Source of the DNA: F2B08 sp046260445 | Lineage (GTDB): Bacteria > Actinomycetota > Actinomycetes > Actinomycetales > Dermatophilaceae | Assembly: GCA_046260445.1 (NCBI GenBank) | Contig: JBHEPF010000156.1 | Span: 1-42,890 of the forward strand | DNA: 42,890 nt | Direction: 5' to 3' | Shown here: positions 1 to 9,400 of the stretch, piece after piece | How the letters are laid out: each line of letters begins with the position of its first letter | How positions within the stretch are numbered: position 1 is the stretch's first letter | Program-made: the position numbers and the translations under genes | The notes under the pieces: model-generated | What the model was told of the DNA's origin: nothing | The model's database searches: none | Seen by the model: only the letters and a program-made list of their open reading frames with translations

Positions 1-1804
1 CGGCATACGAGAGCGGCCGCCAGGTGCCGGTGACGTTGTAGACCGTGACCATGGGGCCGCTCGGGTGCTCGCGGGTGGCCGCGAGGATGCCGTTGTCGGT
101 GTCACGGACGATGCGGGAGGGCGCCTGCGCGTGCAGCTCCGGGAGCGACGCGCGGACCCGGGCGAGGTGGGCGAGTCCCTGGAACACCCGACCTTCCGTG
201 GTCCGCAGGTCATCACGGCTCTCGGCCCAGGCCCAGTCCAGACGGGGCCGATGCGCCCACCGGTTGTCGCTCTCGTGCCCCGGCTCGCTCGCCCAGTCGG
301 GATCGTTGGGGGTGGCCAGCTCGTCGCCGGACCAGAGGACCGGCAGCCCGCCCCAGCCGTAGATCATCGCGTGGGCGAGGAAGAACCGGGCGAGCGCGAC
401 ATCCAGGGCCTCGCCCGAGGCGCCGGGCAGGCCGAGGAGCGAGGCGGCGGTCCCGCTCGTGCGCATGTCGCCGGTCTGCTCGTTGACCTGGAACAGCAGC
501 CCGTCGGCCCACGAGCCGGCGAAGCTCCCGTCGTACCACTGGGCGAGGAAGCGACGGTGCTCGTAGCCAGACACCCCGACCTCGGCGGCGTCCCGGTCGT
601 CGATCGCCCAGCCGATGTCGTCGTGACAGCGGAGGTAGCAGATCCACGTGCCGAGCGGTGGTGTCGCCGGCAGGGACGGGAGGGCGTGCCGGGCGAGGAA
701 GGTCTCCTGGCTCGCGAGCATCGACCAGATGTGCACCATGAGCGAGTTGTGGTAGGCGAGGTCGCTCACCTTGCCGACGTGCCGCCCGACGCCGAGATAG
801 GGGACGAGGTCGCGCGGGCCGACGATGGCCTCGGCCTTGAACACGACCGCGGACGCGGCGATCCGCGCCACGGTGCGCAGCACCTGAGTGAGGTCGTGCA
901 CCTCGGGCTGGTTCTGCGAGCTCGTCCCGAGCCGCTTCCAGGTGAAGGCGATCGCGTCGAGCCGCAGCACCTCGACGCCGAGGTTGGCGAGAAAGAGGAT
1001 GATGTCGACGAACTCGGTGAGCAGCTGTGGGTTGGCCCAGTCGAGGTCCCACTGCCACTCGTTGAACGTCGTCCAGACCCAGCCGTCGAGGTCGTCGTCC
1101 CAGGTGAAGTTCCCGGGCGCGAAGTCTGGGAAGACCTCCGGCAGGGTGGCCTCGAAGGCGTCCGGCATGCTCCGGTCGGGATAGATGTGGAAGTAGTCAC
1201 GGTAGCGCTGCTCCCCCGCGCGCGCCCGCTGCGCCCACTCATGCTCGCTCGCGACGTGGTTGAGCACGAGGTCCATGACGAGTGAGATCCCGTTGCCCCG
1301 CAGGGTCGTCGCCAGGTGACGCAGGTCGTCCATCGTCCCGAGGTCCGGCCGGATCTGACGATAGTCGGCGATCGCATACCCACCGTCGTTATCCCCCTCC
1401 CGCGGCTTGAGGGCCGGCATGAGGTGGAGGTAGGTGACGCCCAGATCGTGCAGGTAGCCCACCTTGTCGGTGAGACCGTCGAGGGTGCCGGCAAAGCGAT
1501 CGGCATAGCAGGCGTACCCGACCTGGTCCGGTTGCTGCAGCCAGTCGGGCGTCAGTGCCCTGCGGTAGTCGAGCAGGTGGAGGTCGTCGGCCCGTTCGAG
1601 GTAGGCGAGGGTCGCCCGCTCGACCAGGTCGGTGGCGATGGACTCGGGGTCGCGGTCGGCGTAGAGGCGCTCGAGCGGCTCGAGCAGCTCGTCCCAGAAG
1701 CGGTCGATCCGCACGAGGAGGGCACGTCCGTGATCGGCGGTGCTTCCGGCGTCTCGAAGGTGGGCGGCCGCCATCCGCCGCACGTGCTCCGGCGCGCGCC
1801 TCAT
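1..1804 (-). CDS. Amylosucrase (GH13), C-terminus cut by window edge
   Basis: Amylosucrase moves glucose from sucrose onto alpha-1,4-glucan and can also hydrolyse sucrose. The reading frame is open from the ATG at 1804 to the window edge (601 codons); the family is about 640 residues, so only the C-terminal tail is missing. Seen motifs: YADRFAGTLDGL (100-111), TYLHLMP (124-130), the GH13 region with nucleophile VLRLDAIAF (Asp283), acid/base Glu325 in FKAEAIV, and CHDDIGW (393-399) with the transition-state Asp. WVWTTFNEWQWDLDWANP is the amylosucrase signature that separates it from trehalose synthases. No clear Shine-Dalgarno precedes 1804; a TAGCCT -10-like box lies at 1807-1812, so translation could instead begin at Met11 (1774). 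A LacI-type palindrome just upstream suggests sugar-responsive control. Confidence 0.9.
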   Translation of the reverse strand, partial: MRRAPEHVRRMAAAHLRDAGSTADHGRALLVRIDRFWDELLEPLERLYADRDPESIATDLVERATLAYLERADDLHLLDYRRALTPDWLQQPDQVGYACYADRFAGTLDGLTDKVGYLHDLGVTYLHLMPALKPREGDNDGGYAIADYRQIRPDLGTMDDLRHLATTLRGNGISLVMDLVLNHVASEHEWAQRARAGEQRYRDYFHIYPDRSMPDAFEATLPEVFPDFAPGNFTWDDDLDGWVWTTFNEWQWDLDWANPQLLTEFVDIILFLANLGVEVLRLDAIAFTWKRLGTSSQNQPEVHDLTQVLRTVARIAASAVVFKAEAIVGPRDLVPYLGVGRHVGKVSDLAYHNSLMVHIWSMLASQETFLARHALPSLPATPPLGTWICYLRCHDDIGWAIDDRDAAEVGVSGYEHRRFLAQWYDGSFAGSWADGLLFQVNEQTGDMRTSGTAASLLGLPGASGEALDVALARFFLAHAMIYGWGGLPVLWSGDELATPNDPDWASEPGHESDNRWAHRPRLDWAWAESRDDLRTTEGRVFQGLAHLARVRASLPELHAQAPSRIVRDTDNGILAATREHPSGPMVTVYNVTGTWRPLSYA

Positions 1805-1820
1805 ACAGGCTATTCAACAC

Positions 1821-1842
1821 CACACGAAAACGTTTTCGCGTG
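1821..1842. promoter_or_regulatory. LacI-family operator upstream of amylosucrase
   Basis: A perfect 14-bp palindrome, CGAAAACGTTTTCG at 1825-1838, extends to 22 bp with one mismatch (CACA/CGTG flanks). It lies 17-38 bp before the amylosucrase ATG, where the -35 box of the TAGCCT (1807-1812, minus strand) promoter would be. An AT-containing palindrome with central CG is the usual form of LacI/PurR-type operators. That the regulator is a sugar-sensing LacI protein is inference; no such gene is in the window. Confidence 0.7.
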
Positions 1843-1857
1843 CGGCGCTCGGTCAGG

Positions 1858-2484
1858 CTACTCCTCGTCGACGAACAGGCTCGCATCCCCTGCGCCGAAC
1901 CGGGCGATGACCGGCGCTCCGCCCGAGAAGTCGACGACGGTCGTCGGTTCGAGGCCGCACTCCCCCTCGATGACGGCGTCGACGAGATGGCCGATCTCCT
2001 GGCCCACGACCCATCCCTCAGTGAGCGGATCGTCCTGGCCGGGGAGGATGAGGGTCGAGGACAGGAGGGGCTCCCCGACCTCAGCGAGCAGTGCAGCCAC
2101 GAGACGGTGGTCGGGCAGGCGCACCCCGACGGTCTTCTTCTTCGGGTGCATGAGCCGACGGGGCACCTCCTTGGTCGCGGGAAGGATGAACGTGAAGGGT
2201 CCCGGTGTCGCCGCCTTGACGGCACGGAACACTCGGTTGTCGATGAGGACGAAGTGTCCGAGCTGGGCGAACGAGGAGCAGACCAGGGTGTAGTGATGCC
2301 GGTCGCCGAGGCGACGGATGCTCGCGATCCGCTCCTTGCCCTCCTGGTTGCCGAGGGCGCACCCGAGCGCGTACCCGCTGTCGGTCGGGTAGGCGATGAG
2401 TCCGCCGTCGGCGAGGATCTGCACGGCCTGGGTGATGAGCCGCGGCTGCGGGTCCTGTGGGTGGATGTCGAGATAGCGCGCCAT
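1858..2484 (-). CDS. YciO-like member of the Sua5/YciO/YrdC family
   Basis: This 208-residue protein belongs to the YrdC-fold family whose best-known members (Sua5/TsaC) make threonylcarbamoyl-AMP for the t6A modification of tRNA. It resembles the YciO subfamily, of similar length (about 206 residues in E. coli): it opens with YLDIHPQDPQPRLITQAV, followed by GGLIAYPTDSGYALGCAL (residues 27-44), KERIASIRRL, and the TPGPFTFILPATKEVPRR core (92-109). YciO proteins have weaker or unclear TsaC-type activity, so the exact role is open. The gene starts 2 bases after osmC ends, so the two are probably co-transcribed. Confidence 0.85.
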   Translation of the reverse strand: MARYLDIHPQDPQPRLITQAVQILADGGLIAYPTDSGYALGCALGNQEGKERIASIRRLGDRHHYTLVCSSFAQLGHFVLIDNRVFRAVKAATPGPFTFILPATKEVPRRLMHPKKKTVGVRLPDHRLVAALLAEVGEPLLSSTLILPGQDDPLTEGWVVGQEIGHLVDAVIEGECGLEPTTVVDFSGGAPVIARFGAGDASLFVDEE

Positions 2485-2486
2485 GG

Positions 2487-2957
2487 TCAGCCTTCCCTCA
2501 TCGAGATCGGCGTGCCGAGCTGGACGGTCCGCGAGACGGTGCAGAGCCGGTCCTGGGACATGGCGATGGCCTTCGGGAGCATCTCGCGGGCCCGGTCGCC
2601 CTCGGCGCCTTCGGGGAAGCGGATCGTGAAGGTCACGTCGAGGTCGGTCAGGTGGTTGCCCACCTCGTCGCTCTTGGCCTTCTGCCCTTGGGCCCGCACC
2701 TCGAAGGTGAGCGGCTCTGCCCGACGGCTCGTGATCGCGTCGACGTCCACGGCCGAGCAGCCCGCGATGGCGGTGAGGAGCAGCTCGACGGGGGTGAAGT
2801 CGGGACCGTCGCCCGAGCCGATCCGCAGAACTCCACCCCGGGTGTTCGACACCTCATAGGTGCCTGAGCCCACCCGGGCCATCGAGACCTGGCGATGGCC
2901 GAGTCCCGTGCCACCGGTCTGTTCTGTGGTCGCCTCGGTCGTCACGTCGCTCATCAT
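2487..2957 (-). CDS. OsmC/Ohr-family protein
   Basis: A 156-residue OsmC-fold protein; members are thiol peroxidases that reduce organic hydroperoxides. Seen: the TPVELLLTAIAGCSAVDVDAI segment (55-75), carrying the first conserved cysteine in AGCS, and a second cysteine near the C-terminus in RLCTVSRT (137-144), the expected two-Cys layout. The spacing resembles the OsmC/YhfA branch more than classical Ohr. The start has two consecutive ATGs; GGGGAG sits directly before the first, so the second (2954) may be the one used. It lies 78 bp from the divergent phosphatase gene and is the first gene of the osmC-yciO pair. Confidence 0.85.
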   Translation of the reverse strand: MMSDVTTEATTEQTGGTGLGHRQVSMARVGSGTYEVSNTRGGVLRIGSGDGPDFTPVELLLTAIAGCSAVDVDAITSRRAEPLTFEVRAQGQKAKSDEVGNHLTDLDVTFTIRFPEGAEGDRAREMLPKAIAMSQDRLCTVSRTVQLGTPISMREG

Positions 2958-3035
2958 GCTCCCCGATCTCGTACGGTCCGGTCTCGTGCACTCCCCTGTC
3001 CGGCAAGGGCCCGTTGCTCAGCACACTAGAACACA

Positions 3036-3644
3036 ATGACGGGTATGCCTCCCGCAAGCACGCACGACGGTCGCCTCGTTCTCGTCCGCCACGGCCGCAC
3101 CGAGTGGTCGGTGAGTGGGCAGCACACGGGAACGACCGACCTCCCGCTCTTGGCCGAGGGGGAGGAGGACGCTCGTCACCTTGCCCCTCGCCTCGCCGAG
3201 TTCGACTTCGGTCTTGCGCTCACCTCTCCCCTGCAGCGGGCTCGCCGCACGGCCGAGCTCGCCGGCTTCGACCACGCCGACGTGGACGAGGACCTGAGGG
3301 AGTGGGACTACGGCGGCTACGAGGGGCGGACGACGGCCGAGATCCGCGAGGAGCTCGGCCACGAGTGGACGGTCTTCGAGCACGGCGTCGTGCCGGGGAG
3401 GACCACCGGGGAGACAGTGGAGGAGGTGGCGGCTCGCGCCTCGCGAGTCCTCGAGCGCATCGCGGCCGTCCTCGAGGACCGTGACGTCGTCCTCTTCGGT
3501 CACGGACACGCGTTGCGCATCCTTGCCGCGACCTACCTGCGCCGTGAGCCGCGACTGGGTGCCCATCTGCTGCTGGACGCGGGCTCCATGTGCGTCCTCG
3601 AGACCGAGCGCGAGCAGCCGGCGATCAGGCTCTGGAACGGCTGA
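3036..3644 (+). CDS. Histidine phosphatase family protein (phosphoglycerate mutase-like)
   Basis: A 202-residue branch-2-sized histidine phosphatase. The catalytic RHG triad is in LVLVRHGRTEWS (Arg18-His19-Gly20); ALTSPLQRARRTAEL follows, and the second histidine, His156, is in VVLFGHGHALR. LREWDYGGYEGRTTAEIRE carries the acidic catalytic residue. The substrate cannot be read from sequence; relatives act on sugar phosphates or phosphorylated metabolites. The ATG at 3045 is an alternative start. The 3' end overlaps the convergent GCS2-family gene by 20 bases. Confidence 0.88.
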   Translation: MTGMPPASTHDGRLVLVRHGRTEWSVSGQHTGTTDLPLLAEGEEDARHLAPRLAEFDFGLALTSPLQRARRTAELAGFDHADVDEDLREWDYGGYEGRTTAEIREELGHEWTVFEHGVVPGRTTGETVEEVAARASRVLERIAAVLEDRDVVLFGHGHALRILAATYLRREPRLGAHLLLDAGSMCVLETEREQPAIRLWNG

Positions 3645-5139
3645 GCGCCGGCACCGGCCAGGTGTGCACCGGCTCGTTGGTGTGCATGTTCTCGACGTAG
3701 AGCTCGAGCATCCGACTCAGCGCAGTGGCCCGGTCCATGCCCTGCTCCTCCAGCGCCGAGACGGTGTCCGACTGCCACGTCGCCCCATTGACGCCGGTCG
3801 TCGCGCGACCCTCGATGATCGGGAGGAACCGGTCCATGACCGAGGCCGCCACTCCCCAGTCCGAGAGTCCTTCATAGGCCATCGGGAGGAGGTGGCGCAG
3901 CACGAGCTCGTCGACACCGACCTCGCCGAACCCGGGCCAATAGACACGGGCGTCGATGCCGCGCCGGGCGCACTCCTTGAAGTTCTGCTCGGCGGCGGCA
4001 AAACTCATCTGGGTCCAGACCGGACGGTCCTCCTGGGCCAGGTGCCGCACCAGGCCGTAGTAGAACGCCGCATTGGCCATGACGTCGCAGATCGTCGGTC
4101 CGGCAGGCAGCACGCGGTTCTCGACACGCAGGTGCGGCTTCCCGTCGGCCGTGTCGTAGATCGGACGGTTCCACCGGTAGACCGTGCCGTTGTGCAGACG
4201 CAGCTCGCTCAGCTCAGGGGCGGTCCCGCTCGCCAGGACCGCGACCGGGTCCTCATCGCTCGACTCGGGCAGCAGGGCGGGGAAGTAGCGGACGTTCTCC
4301 TCGAACAGGTCGAAGATCGAGGTCACCCAGCGCTCGCCGAACCACACGCGGGGCCGCACCCCCTGGTTGCGCAGCTCGATCGGGCGGGTGTCGGTGGCCT
4401 GCTCGAACAGGGCGATCCGCGTCTCGGCGTGCAGCCGCCGACCGAAGAAGAACGGCGAGTTGGCCGCCATGGCGATCTGGGGACCGGCGATCGCCTGGGC
4501 GGCGTTCCAGTAGTTGGCGAACTCGGAAGGAGCGACCTGGATGTGCAGCTGGATCGAGGTGCAGGCGGACTCGGGGGCGATCGAGTCGGAGTAGGTGGCC
4601 AGGCGCTCCCCCGTCGGCCCGTCGATGTCGAGGTAGATGTCCTCGCCACGCGCGAAGAAGATCGAGTCGTTGAGCGCGGTGTAGCGGTTGTTCTCGCTGA
4701 TCCACTCCCCTGCGAAGTGCTCGGGCATGATCGTGGGCAGGATGCCGATCGTCACGATCCGGGCGCCGACCTCCTGCGCGCGCAGGTCTGCCTTGTTGAG
4801 GGAGTCCCGCAGCTCCTGCTCCAGGCCGAGGGCCTCGTCGCCGGGAAGCGGACGGGGATCCACGTTGAGCTCGATGTTGTACTGCGCCAGCTCGGTCTGG
4901 TAGTCCGGGTCGGCGATGTGCTCGAGGACCTCCGCGTTGCCGAACTTGGGCTGGTAGTTCTGGTCGACGAGGTTGAGCTCGATCTCGAGCCCGGTGAGCG
5001 GCTTGTCGAAGTCGAACTGCGTCGTCGCCAGCATCTGTTCGAAGACGTCGAGGTTCTGACGGACCTTCTCGCGGTACCGCTGCCGCTCCTCGCGCGTGTA
5101 GCTCTGCGCACTGACCTCTGCACCCATGACCTGATCCAA
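3625..5139 (-). CDS. Glutamate-cysteine ligase family 2 (GCS2-like) protein
   Basis: A 504-residue protein of the carboxylate-amine/glutamate-cysteine ligase superfamily (GCS2 type). Seen: PLTGLEIELNLVD (47-59), an acidic ATP/Mg site typical of the fold; YNIELNVDPRPL; TIGILPTIMPEHF; and SIQLHIQVAPSEFANYWNAAQAIAGPQIAMAANSPFFFGR, the conserved core with the LH and NSP motifs. These bacteria normally make mycothiol rather than glutathione, so gamma-glutamylcysteine synthesis is uncertain and another carboxylate-amine ligation is possible. Start choice: the ATG at 5139, with an alternative at 5127 (MGAEVS). It is divergent from sbcD and its 3' end overlaps the phosphatase. Confidence 0.82.
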   Translation of the reverse strand: MDQVMGAEVSAQSYTREERQRYREKVRQNLDVFEQMLATTQFDFDKPLTGLEIELNLVDQNYQPKFGNAEVLEHIADPDYQTELAQYNIELNVDPRPLPGDEALGLEQELRDSLNKADLRAQEVGARIVTIGILPTIMPEHFAGEWISENNRYTALNDSIFFARGEDIYLDIDGPTGERLATYSDSIAPESACTSIQLHIQVAPSEFANYWNAAQAIAGPQIAMAANSPFFFGRRLHAETRIALFEQATDTRPIELRNQGVRPRVWFGERWVTSIFDLFEENVRYFPALLPESSDEDPVAVLASGTAPELSELRLHNGTVYRWNRPIYDTADGKPHLRVENRVLPAGPTICDVMANAAFYYGLVRHLAQEDRPVWTQMSFAAAEQNFKECARRGIDARVYWPGFGEVGVDELVLRHLLPMAYEGLSDWGVAASVMDRFLPIIEGRATTGVNGATWQSDTVSALEEQGMDRATALSRMLELYVENMHTNEPVHTWPVPALSRSRA

Positions 5140-5231
5140 CCAGAGTGCGACGCCTCACGACAGCCACGTCCGTAGGCCAACACGCGGTGGGCGCAAGGCC
5201 GCGGGTCCGCAGGTCTGTCGGTGCCCTCTCC

Positions 5232-5237
5232 TAGCCT
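5232..5237 (+). promoter_or_regulatory. -10 element (TAGCCT) of a probable leaderless sbcD promoter
   Basis: TAGCCT matches the actinobacterial TANNNT -10 box and ends 6 bases before the sbcD ATG (5244). Transcription would then start at or within a base or two of the start codon, so the mRNA would be leaderless; no Shine-Dalgarno is visible there. No convincing -35 box is seen. Confidence 0.4.
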
Positions 5238-5243
5238 GCTGGT

Positions 5244-6401
5244 ATGCGGTTCGTCCACACCTCCGACTGGCACCTCGGCCGGGCCTTCCACCAGGTCGGC
5301 CTGCTTGGTGCGCAGCAGGACTACCTCGACCACCTCGTCGAGCTGGTCCGGGCCGAGGGCGTCGACGCCGTCCTCGTCGCCGGGGACGTCTACGACCGCG
5401 CGATGCCGGCTCCGGATACCGTCGCCGTCCTCAGCGAGACCCTGGTCCGGATCGTCGACGCCGGCGCCCAGGTCGTCATCTCGAGCGGCAACCACGACTC
5501 GGCGATCCGGCTCGGGTTCGCCGCCGATCTCCTCGAGCGCGCCGGGGTCCACGTGCGCACCTCGCTGGCCGATCTCACCCGACCGGTCGTCATCGAGGAC
5601 GCCGCCATCTTCCCCATCCCCTACCTCGAGCCGCGTCTGGTGGCCGCCTCACTCGACTCCCCTGCGACCCACGCGGGTGTGCTGCAGGCCGCCCTCGCCC
5701 ACCTGCCCGAGGGCGGCCGGGTTCCCGGAGCCTCGACCTCGGTGGTCATGGCTCACACCTTCGTGACCGGGTGCGCGACGAGCGAGTCCGAGCGCGACAT
5801 CCTCTCGGGCGGCCTCGCCGCCGTCCATCCCGACGTCCTCGGTGGGTTCTCGTATGCCGCGCTCGGTCATCTGCACGGCCGTCAGCAGGTGAGCGCGACG
5901 GCCCGCTACTCCGGCTCACCGGTCGCGATGTCCTTCAGCGAGGTCCATCACACCAAGGGCAGCCTGCTCGTGGACCTCAGCCCGGCCGGACCTTCCGTGG
6001 AGACCATCGAGGCCCCGGTGCGCCGGGGGTTGGCCACGCTGCGCGGCCGGATCGACACCCTGCTCACGAGCAGCGAGTTCGGATACGCCGAGTCGTCCTG
6101 GTGCCAGGTGACCCTCACCGACCCGCAGCGGCCGCCCGGTGCCATGGACCGACTCCGTGCGCGGTTCCCGCACACCCTCGACCTCCGATTCGAGCCCGAC
6201 GGTGTGCGGCCCGTTTCCCGCACCTACCAGGCTCGGGTGAGTGAGCGTAGCGATCTCGAGGTGTGCTGTGACTTCCTCGAGCACGTACGGGGCGGTGCGC
6301 CGGCCCGCGACGACGAGACCGTGCTCCTCGACGAGGCGCTCGGCCGCTCCCGCGAGCGGCGCGACACCGCGGCCGACGAGGGGCAGGCGGGGGCGGCGTG
6401 A
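5244..6401 (+). CDS. sbcD: SbcD, exonuclease subunit of SbcCD (Mre11-like)
   Basis: The nuclease half of the SbcCD complex, an Mn-dependent exo/endonuclease that opens hairpins and processes blocked DNA ends. The 385-residue protein shows all phosphoesterase motifs in order: SDWHLG (Asp8, His10), AGDVYDR (Asp48), SSGNHDS (Asn83, His84), VVMAHTFVTG, and YAALGHLHG with the last metal-binding histidines. The length is normal. Its stop codon overlaps the sbcC GTG start by 4 bases (GTGA), implying translational coupling and equal subunit supply. Confidence 0.95.
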   Translation: MRFVHTSDWHLGRAFHQVGLLGAQQDYLDHLVELVRAEGVDAVLVAGDVYDRAMPAPDTVAVLSETLVRIVDAGAQVVISSGNHDSAIRLGFAADLLERAGVHVRTSLADLTRPVVIEDAAIFPIPYLEPRLVAASLDSPATHAGVLQAALAHLPEGGRVPGASTSVVMAHTFVTGCATSESERDILSGGLAAVHPDVLGGFSYAALGHLHGRQQVSATARYSGSPVAMSFSEVHHTKGSLLVDLSPAGPSVETIEAPVRRGLATLRGRIDTLLTSSEFGYAESSWCQVTLTDPQRPPGAMDRLRARFPHTLDLRFEPDGVRPVSRTYQARVSERSDLEVCCDFLEHVRGGAPARDDETVLLDEALGRSRERRDTAADEGQAGAA

Positions 6402-9400
6402 GGCTGCACACACTCACGGTCACCGCCTTCGGGCCGTTCCGCCGGTCCGTCGAGGTCGACTTCGACCGCGTCTGCTCGGCCGGCCTCTTCCTCATCCACG
6501 GTGCTACCGGTGCAGGCAAGACCAGCCTTCTGGATGCCATCTGTTTCGCCCTGTTCGCCGACGTGCCCGGAGCCCGCACCAAGAAGGGCCTGGCCAGTGA
6601 CCACGCCACTGAGGGGACCCGTCCGATCGTCACCCTCGAGTTCTCAGTCGGGAACCGACGCCTGCGCATCGAGCGCAGCCCCGAGTTCCACCGCCCCAAG
6701 CGGCGCGGCACCGGCCTGACCAAGGTCCCGGCGGCCGTCACCCTCGAGGAGCGGACCAGCGGCGGCTGGCGGGGTGTCTCGACCCGGCACGACGAGGTCG
6801 CCGACGCGTTGGACCAGGTGCTCGGCATGGGCATGGCGCAGTTCGCCAAGGTCGTGGTGCTGCCGCAGGGTGATGTGTCGGCCTTCCTTCGGGCCACGCC
6901 GGAGGACCGTCGCGCGCTCCTGGAGCGGCTCTTCGACATCTCGACCTTCACCGGCGTCGAGGAGTGGTTCGTCGAGGAGCGTCGGCGCACAAGCGTCCAG
7001 GTCGATCTGCAGATGGCGGCGATCGAGCGTGAGGTGGCCCGGCTGAGTGACCTCGTCAACGTCGAGGAAGCCCCGCAGTGGGCTGCGCTGGAGCTCGGCT
7101 CATTGCCCGCGGCGCTGGCCGGGCACCTGGCCGAGGTCGAGGCTGAGGTGCTGACCCTGCTGGCAGCCGCAGACGAGGCCGCGGGGGCACTCACTCGCGC
7201 CGGGACGACGCTCCAGGAGGTCCGCACGACGAGCGCTGCTCGGGACCGCGGCCTGAGCGCGCGGGCAGACCAGACCGCAGCCCTCGAGGCCGCCGACGAG
7301 ATCGCCGACCTCCGCACGGTGGTGGCCGCCGCCGCCGCCGCGGACGCGGTGGCCGGCCACCTCGCCGGTCTCGACGCCGCGCTGCACGAGGAGTCGCAGC
7401 GGGCCCGGGACCTCGCGGCGGCTCAGCACCGCGTCGGACTGCATCCCGACGCGCAGCCGGGCGATGCTGTGGGGCCCGCTGCCGTCCTTCGCGAGGACAT
7501 CGCGGATCTGGCCGAGCGCCTGCACACGTGGGACCGGACCCTCTCCGACCTCGAGCACGCCGCCGCGAGCCGCGTGCACGCCATCGCGGCGGTGGAGCGC
7601 GCCCAGAGCACCGTCCAGCGGTCCGAGGCTGCGGTGGCGGCGTTCGCCGATCGGACGCGCTGCGCGACGGAGTCCGCCGCCAATGCGGAGTCCCAGGTCC
7701 AGGACCTCAGCGAGGTCGCCAAAGGACATGCCGCGGCAGACAGCGCGTGCGCCACAGCCCGGCGTGCGCTCGGCCTCGCGACGGAGGTGGCGCGTCTCGT
7801 CCGTGACCGGGAGGAGAGCTCCCCCGATCTCATCGCCGCCAGGGACGCAGTCCTTCGCGCCCAGTCCGAGGTCATCGCCCTGCGGCAGCGCCGGCTCGAC
7901 GGGATGGCGGCCGAGCTCGCCGCTGCCCTCACGCCAGGAGAGACCTGTCCGGTCTGCGGAAGTGCGCAGCATCCGGCTCCCGCGCGCGGCGAGGCAGCTG
8001 TCAGCCCCGAGGACCTCGAGGGTGCGGAAGCGTCACTGGCGCACGTCCAGAGCAGGCTCGTCGCCCTCGAGGTCGGTGCCGCCGCACGAGCCAGCCGCAT
8101 CGAGGCCCTGAGCGAGCAGCTCGGAGACGACGCCGGCCGAGAGCTCGGCGAGCTCGTGACGGCCCGTGACGAGGCCCATGGCCGACTCGCCGTCTGCCTG
8201 ACCGCTCGGCGGGACTTGCAGGCTGCGCAGACGCTCTTGACCGCGTCGAGGGCCGAGCTCACCGATGTCCAGAACGAGGCCGTCTCCGTCGCGGCCTCTT
8301 CCGCCGCTGCGACCGCGACGCTCCAGACGGCCCAGGCCACCGTGGCGCAGCTCAGCGCCACCATCGACGACCGGATGGCCCAGCACGCCGCCTGTCCGTG
8401 CGCAGCCGAGGAGGACTCGGGCATCGACACGGTCGGGCGCACGCACACCTCGATGACTGCTGCCGTCGACGCGCTCCTCACCGCTCAGAGCGTTCATGCG
8501 GACGCGGTCACTCGCCGCGAGGACCGCGAGACTGCCGCACTCGCAGCCGCCGCCGCGCGCGGATTCGCCGATCTGACGGCTGCTCGTCGGGCCGTCGTCT
8601 CCCCGGAGCGGGTCGAGACCATGCGCTCACGCATCTCCAACCACGCCGAGCTGCTCGCCGTCTCCGCTGCGACGCTCGACGAGCCGAGCGTCGCGGCGGC
8701 GCTGGCCGGGCCTGAGCCGGACGTCCAGGGCGCCACCGAGGCCGAGAGCTACGTGCGCCGGAATGCGCTTCAGACCCGGTCCGCACACACGGCCGCAGAG
8801 GGCCGGTTCGCGCTGCTCCGGTCGGTGAGCGGGACCGTCACCCGGCTCATCGCCGAGATCGAGCCCAGACGTGCCCGAGCCGCCGCGATCAAGGATCTCG
8901 CGGACGCCGCGACAGGTGTCGGCGGCGGCAACCTGCTGCGCATGCGTTTGGCCTCCTTCGTCCTCGCTGCCAGGCTCGAGAAGGTCGTCACGCTCGCCAA
9001 CGAGCGGCTCCAGCGTATGGACGCCGGACGCTATCTCCTCGAGCACAGCGACGCGCGCGTCGCCGGAGGCGCACGCAGCGGGCTCGATCTGCGTGTGCTC
9101 GACCAGTGGACCGGACGCACCCGAGAGACGGCATCTCTCTCCGGTGGTGAGTCGTTCATGGTCTCCCTCGCCCTCGCCCTCGGCCTCGCCGACGCCGTGC
9201 GCGAGGAGGCCGGCGGGTTCGACCTCGGCACGCTCTTCATCGACGAGGGGTTCGGCAGCCTCGACGAGGAGTCGCTCGAGCACGTCATGGGCGTGCTCGA
9301 CGGGCTCCGCGAGGGCGGCCGCGCCGTCGGTGTCGTCTCGCACGTGCCGGACCTGCGCACCCGGATCAGCCACCAGGTCGTCGTCGAGAAGACCGCGACC

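Noticed and set aside
65..1285. Long plus-strand open frame opposite amylosucrase
   Set aside because: It is Val/Gly/Arg/Glu-rich with no domain, and is the mirror of the clear amylosucrase frame; a GC-rich codon artefact.
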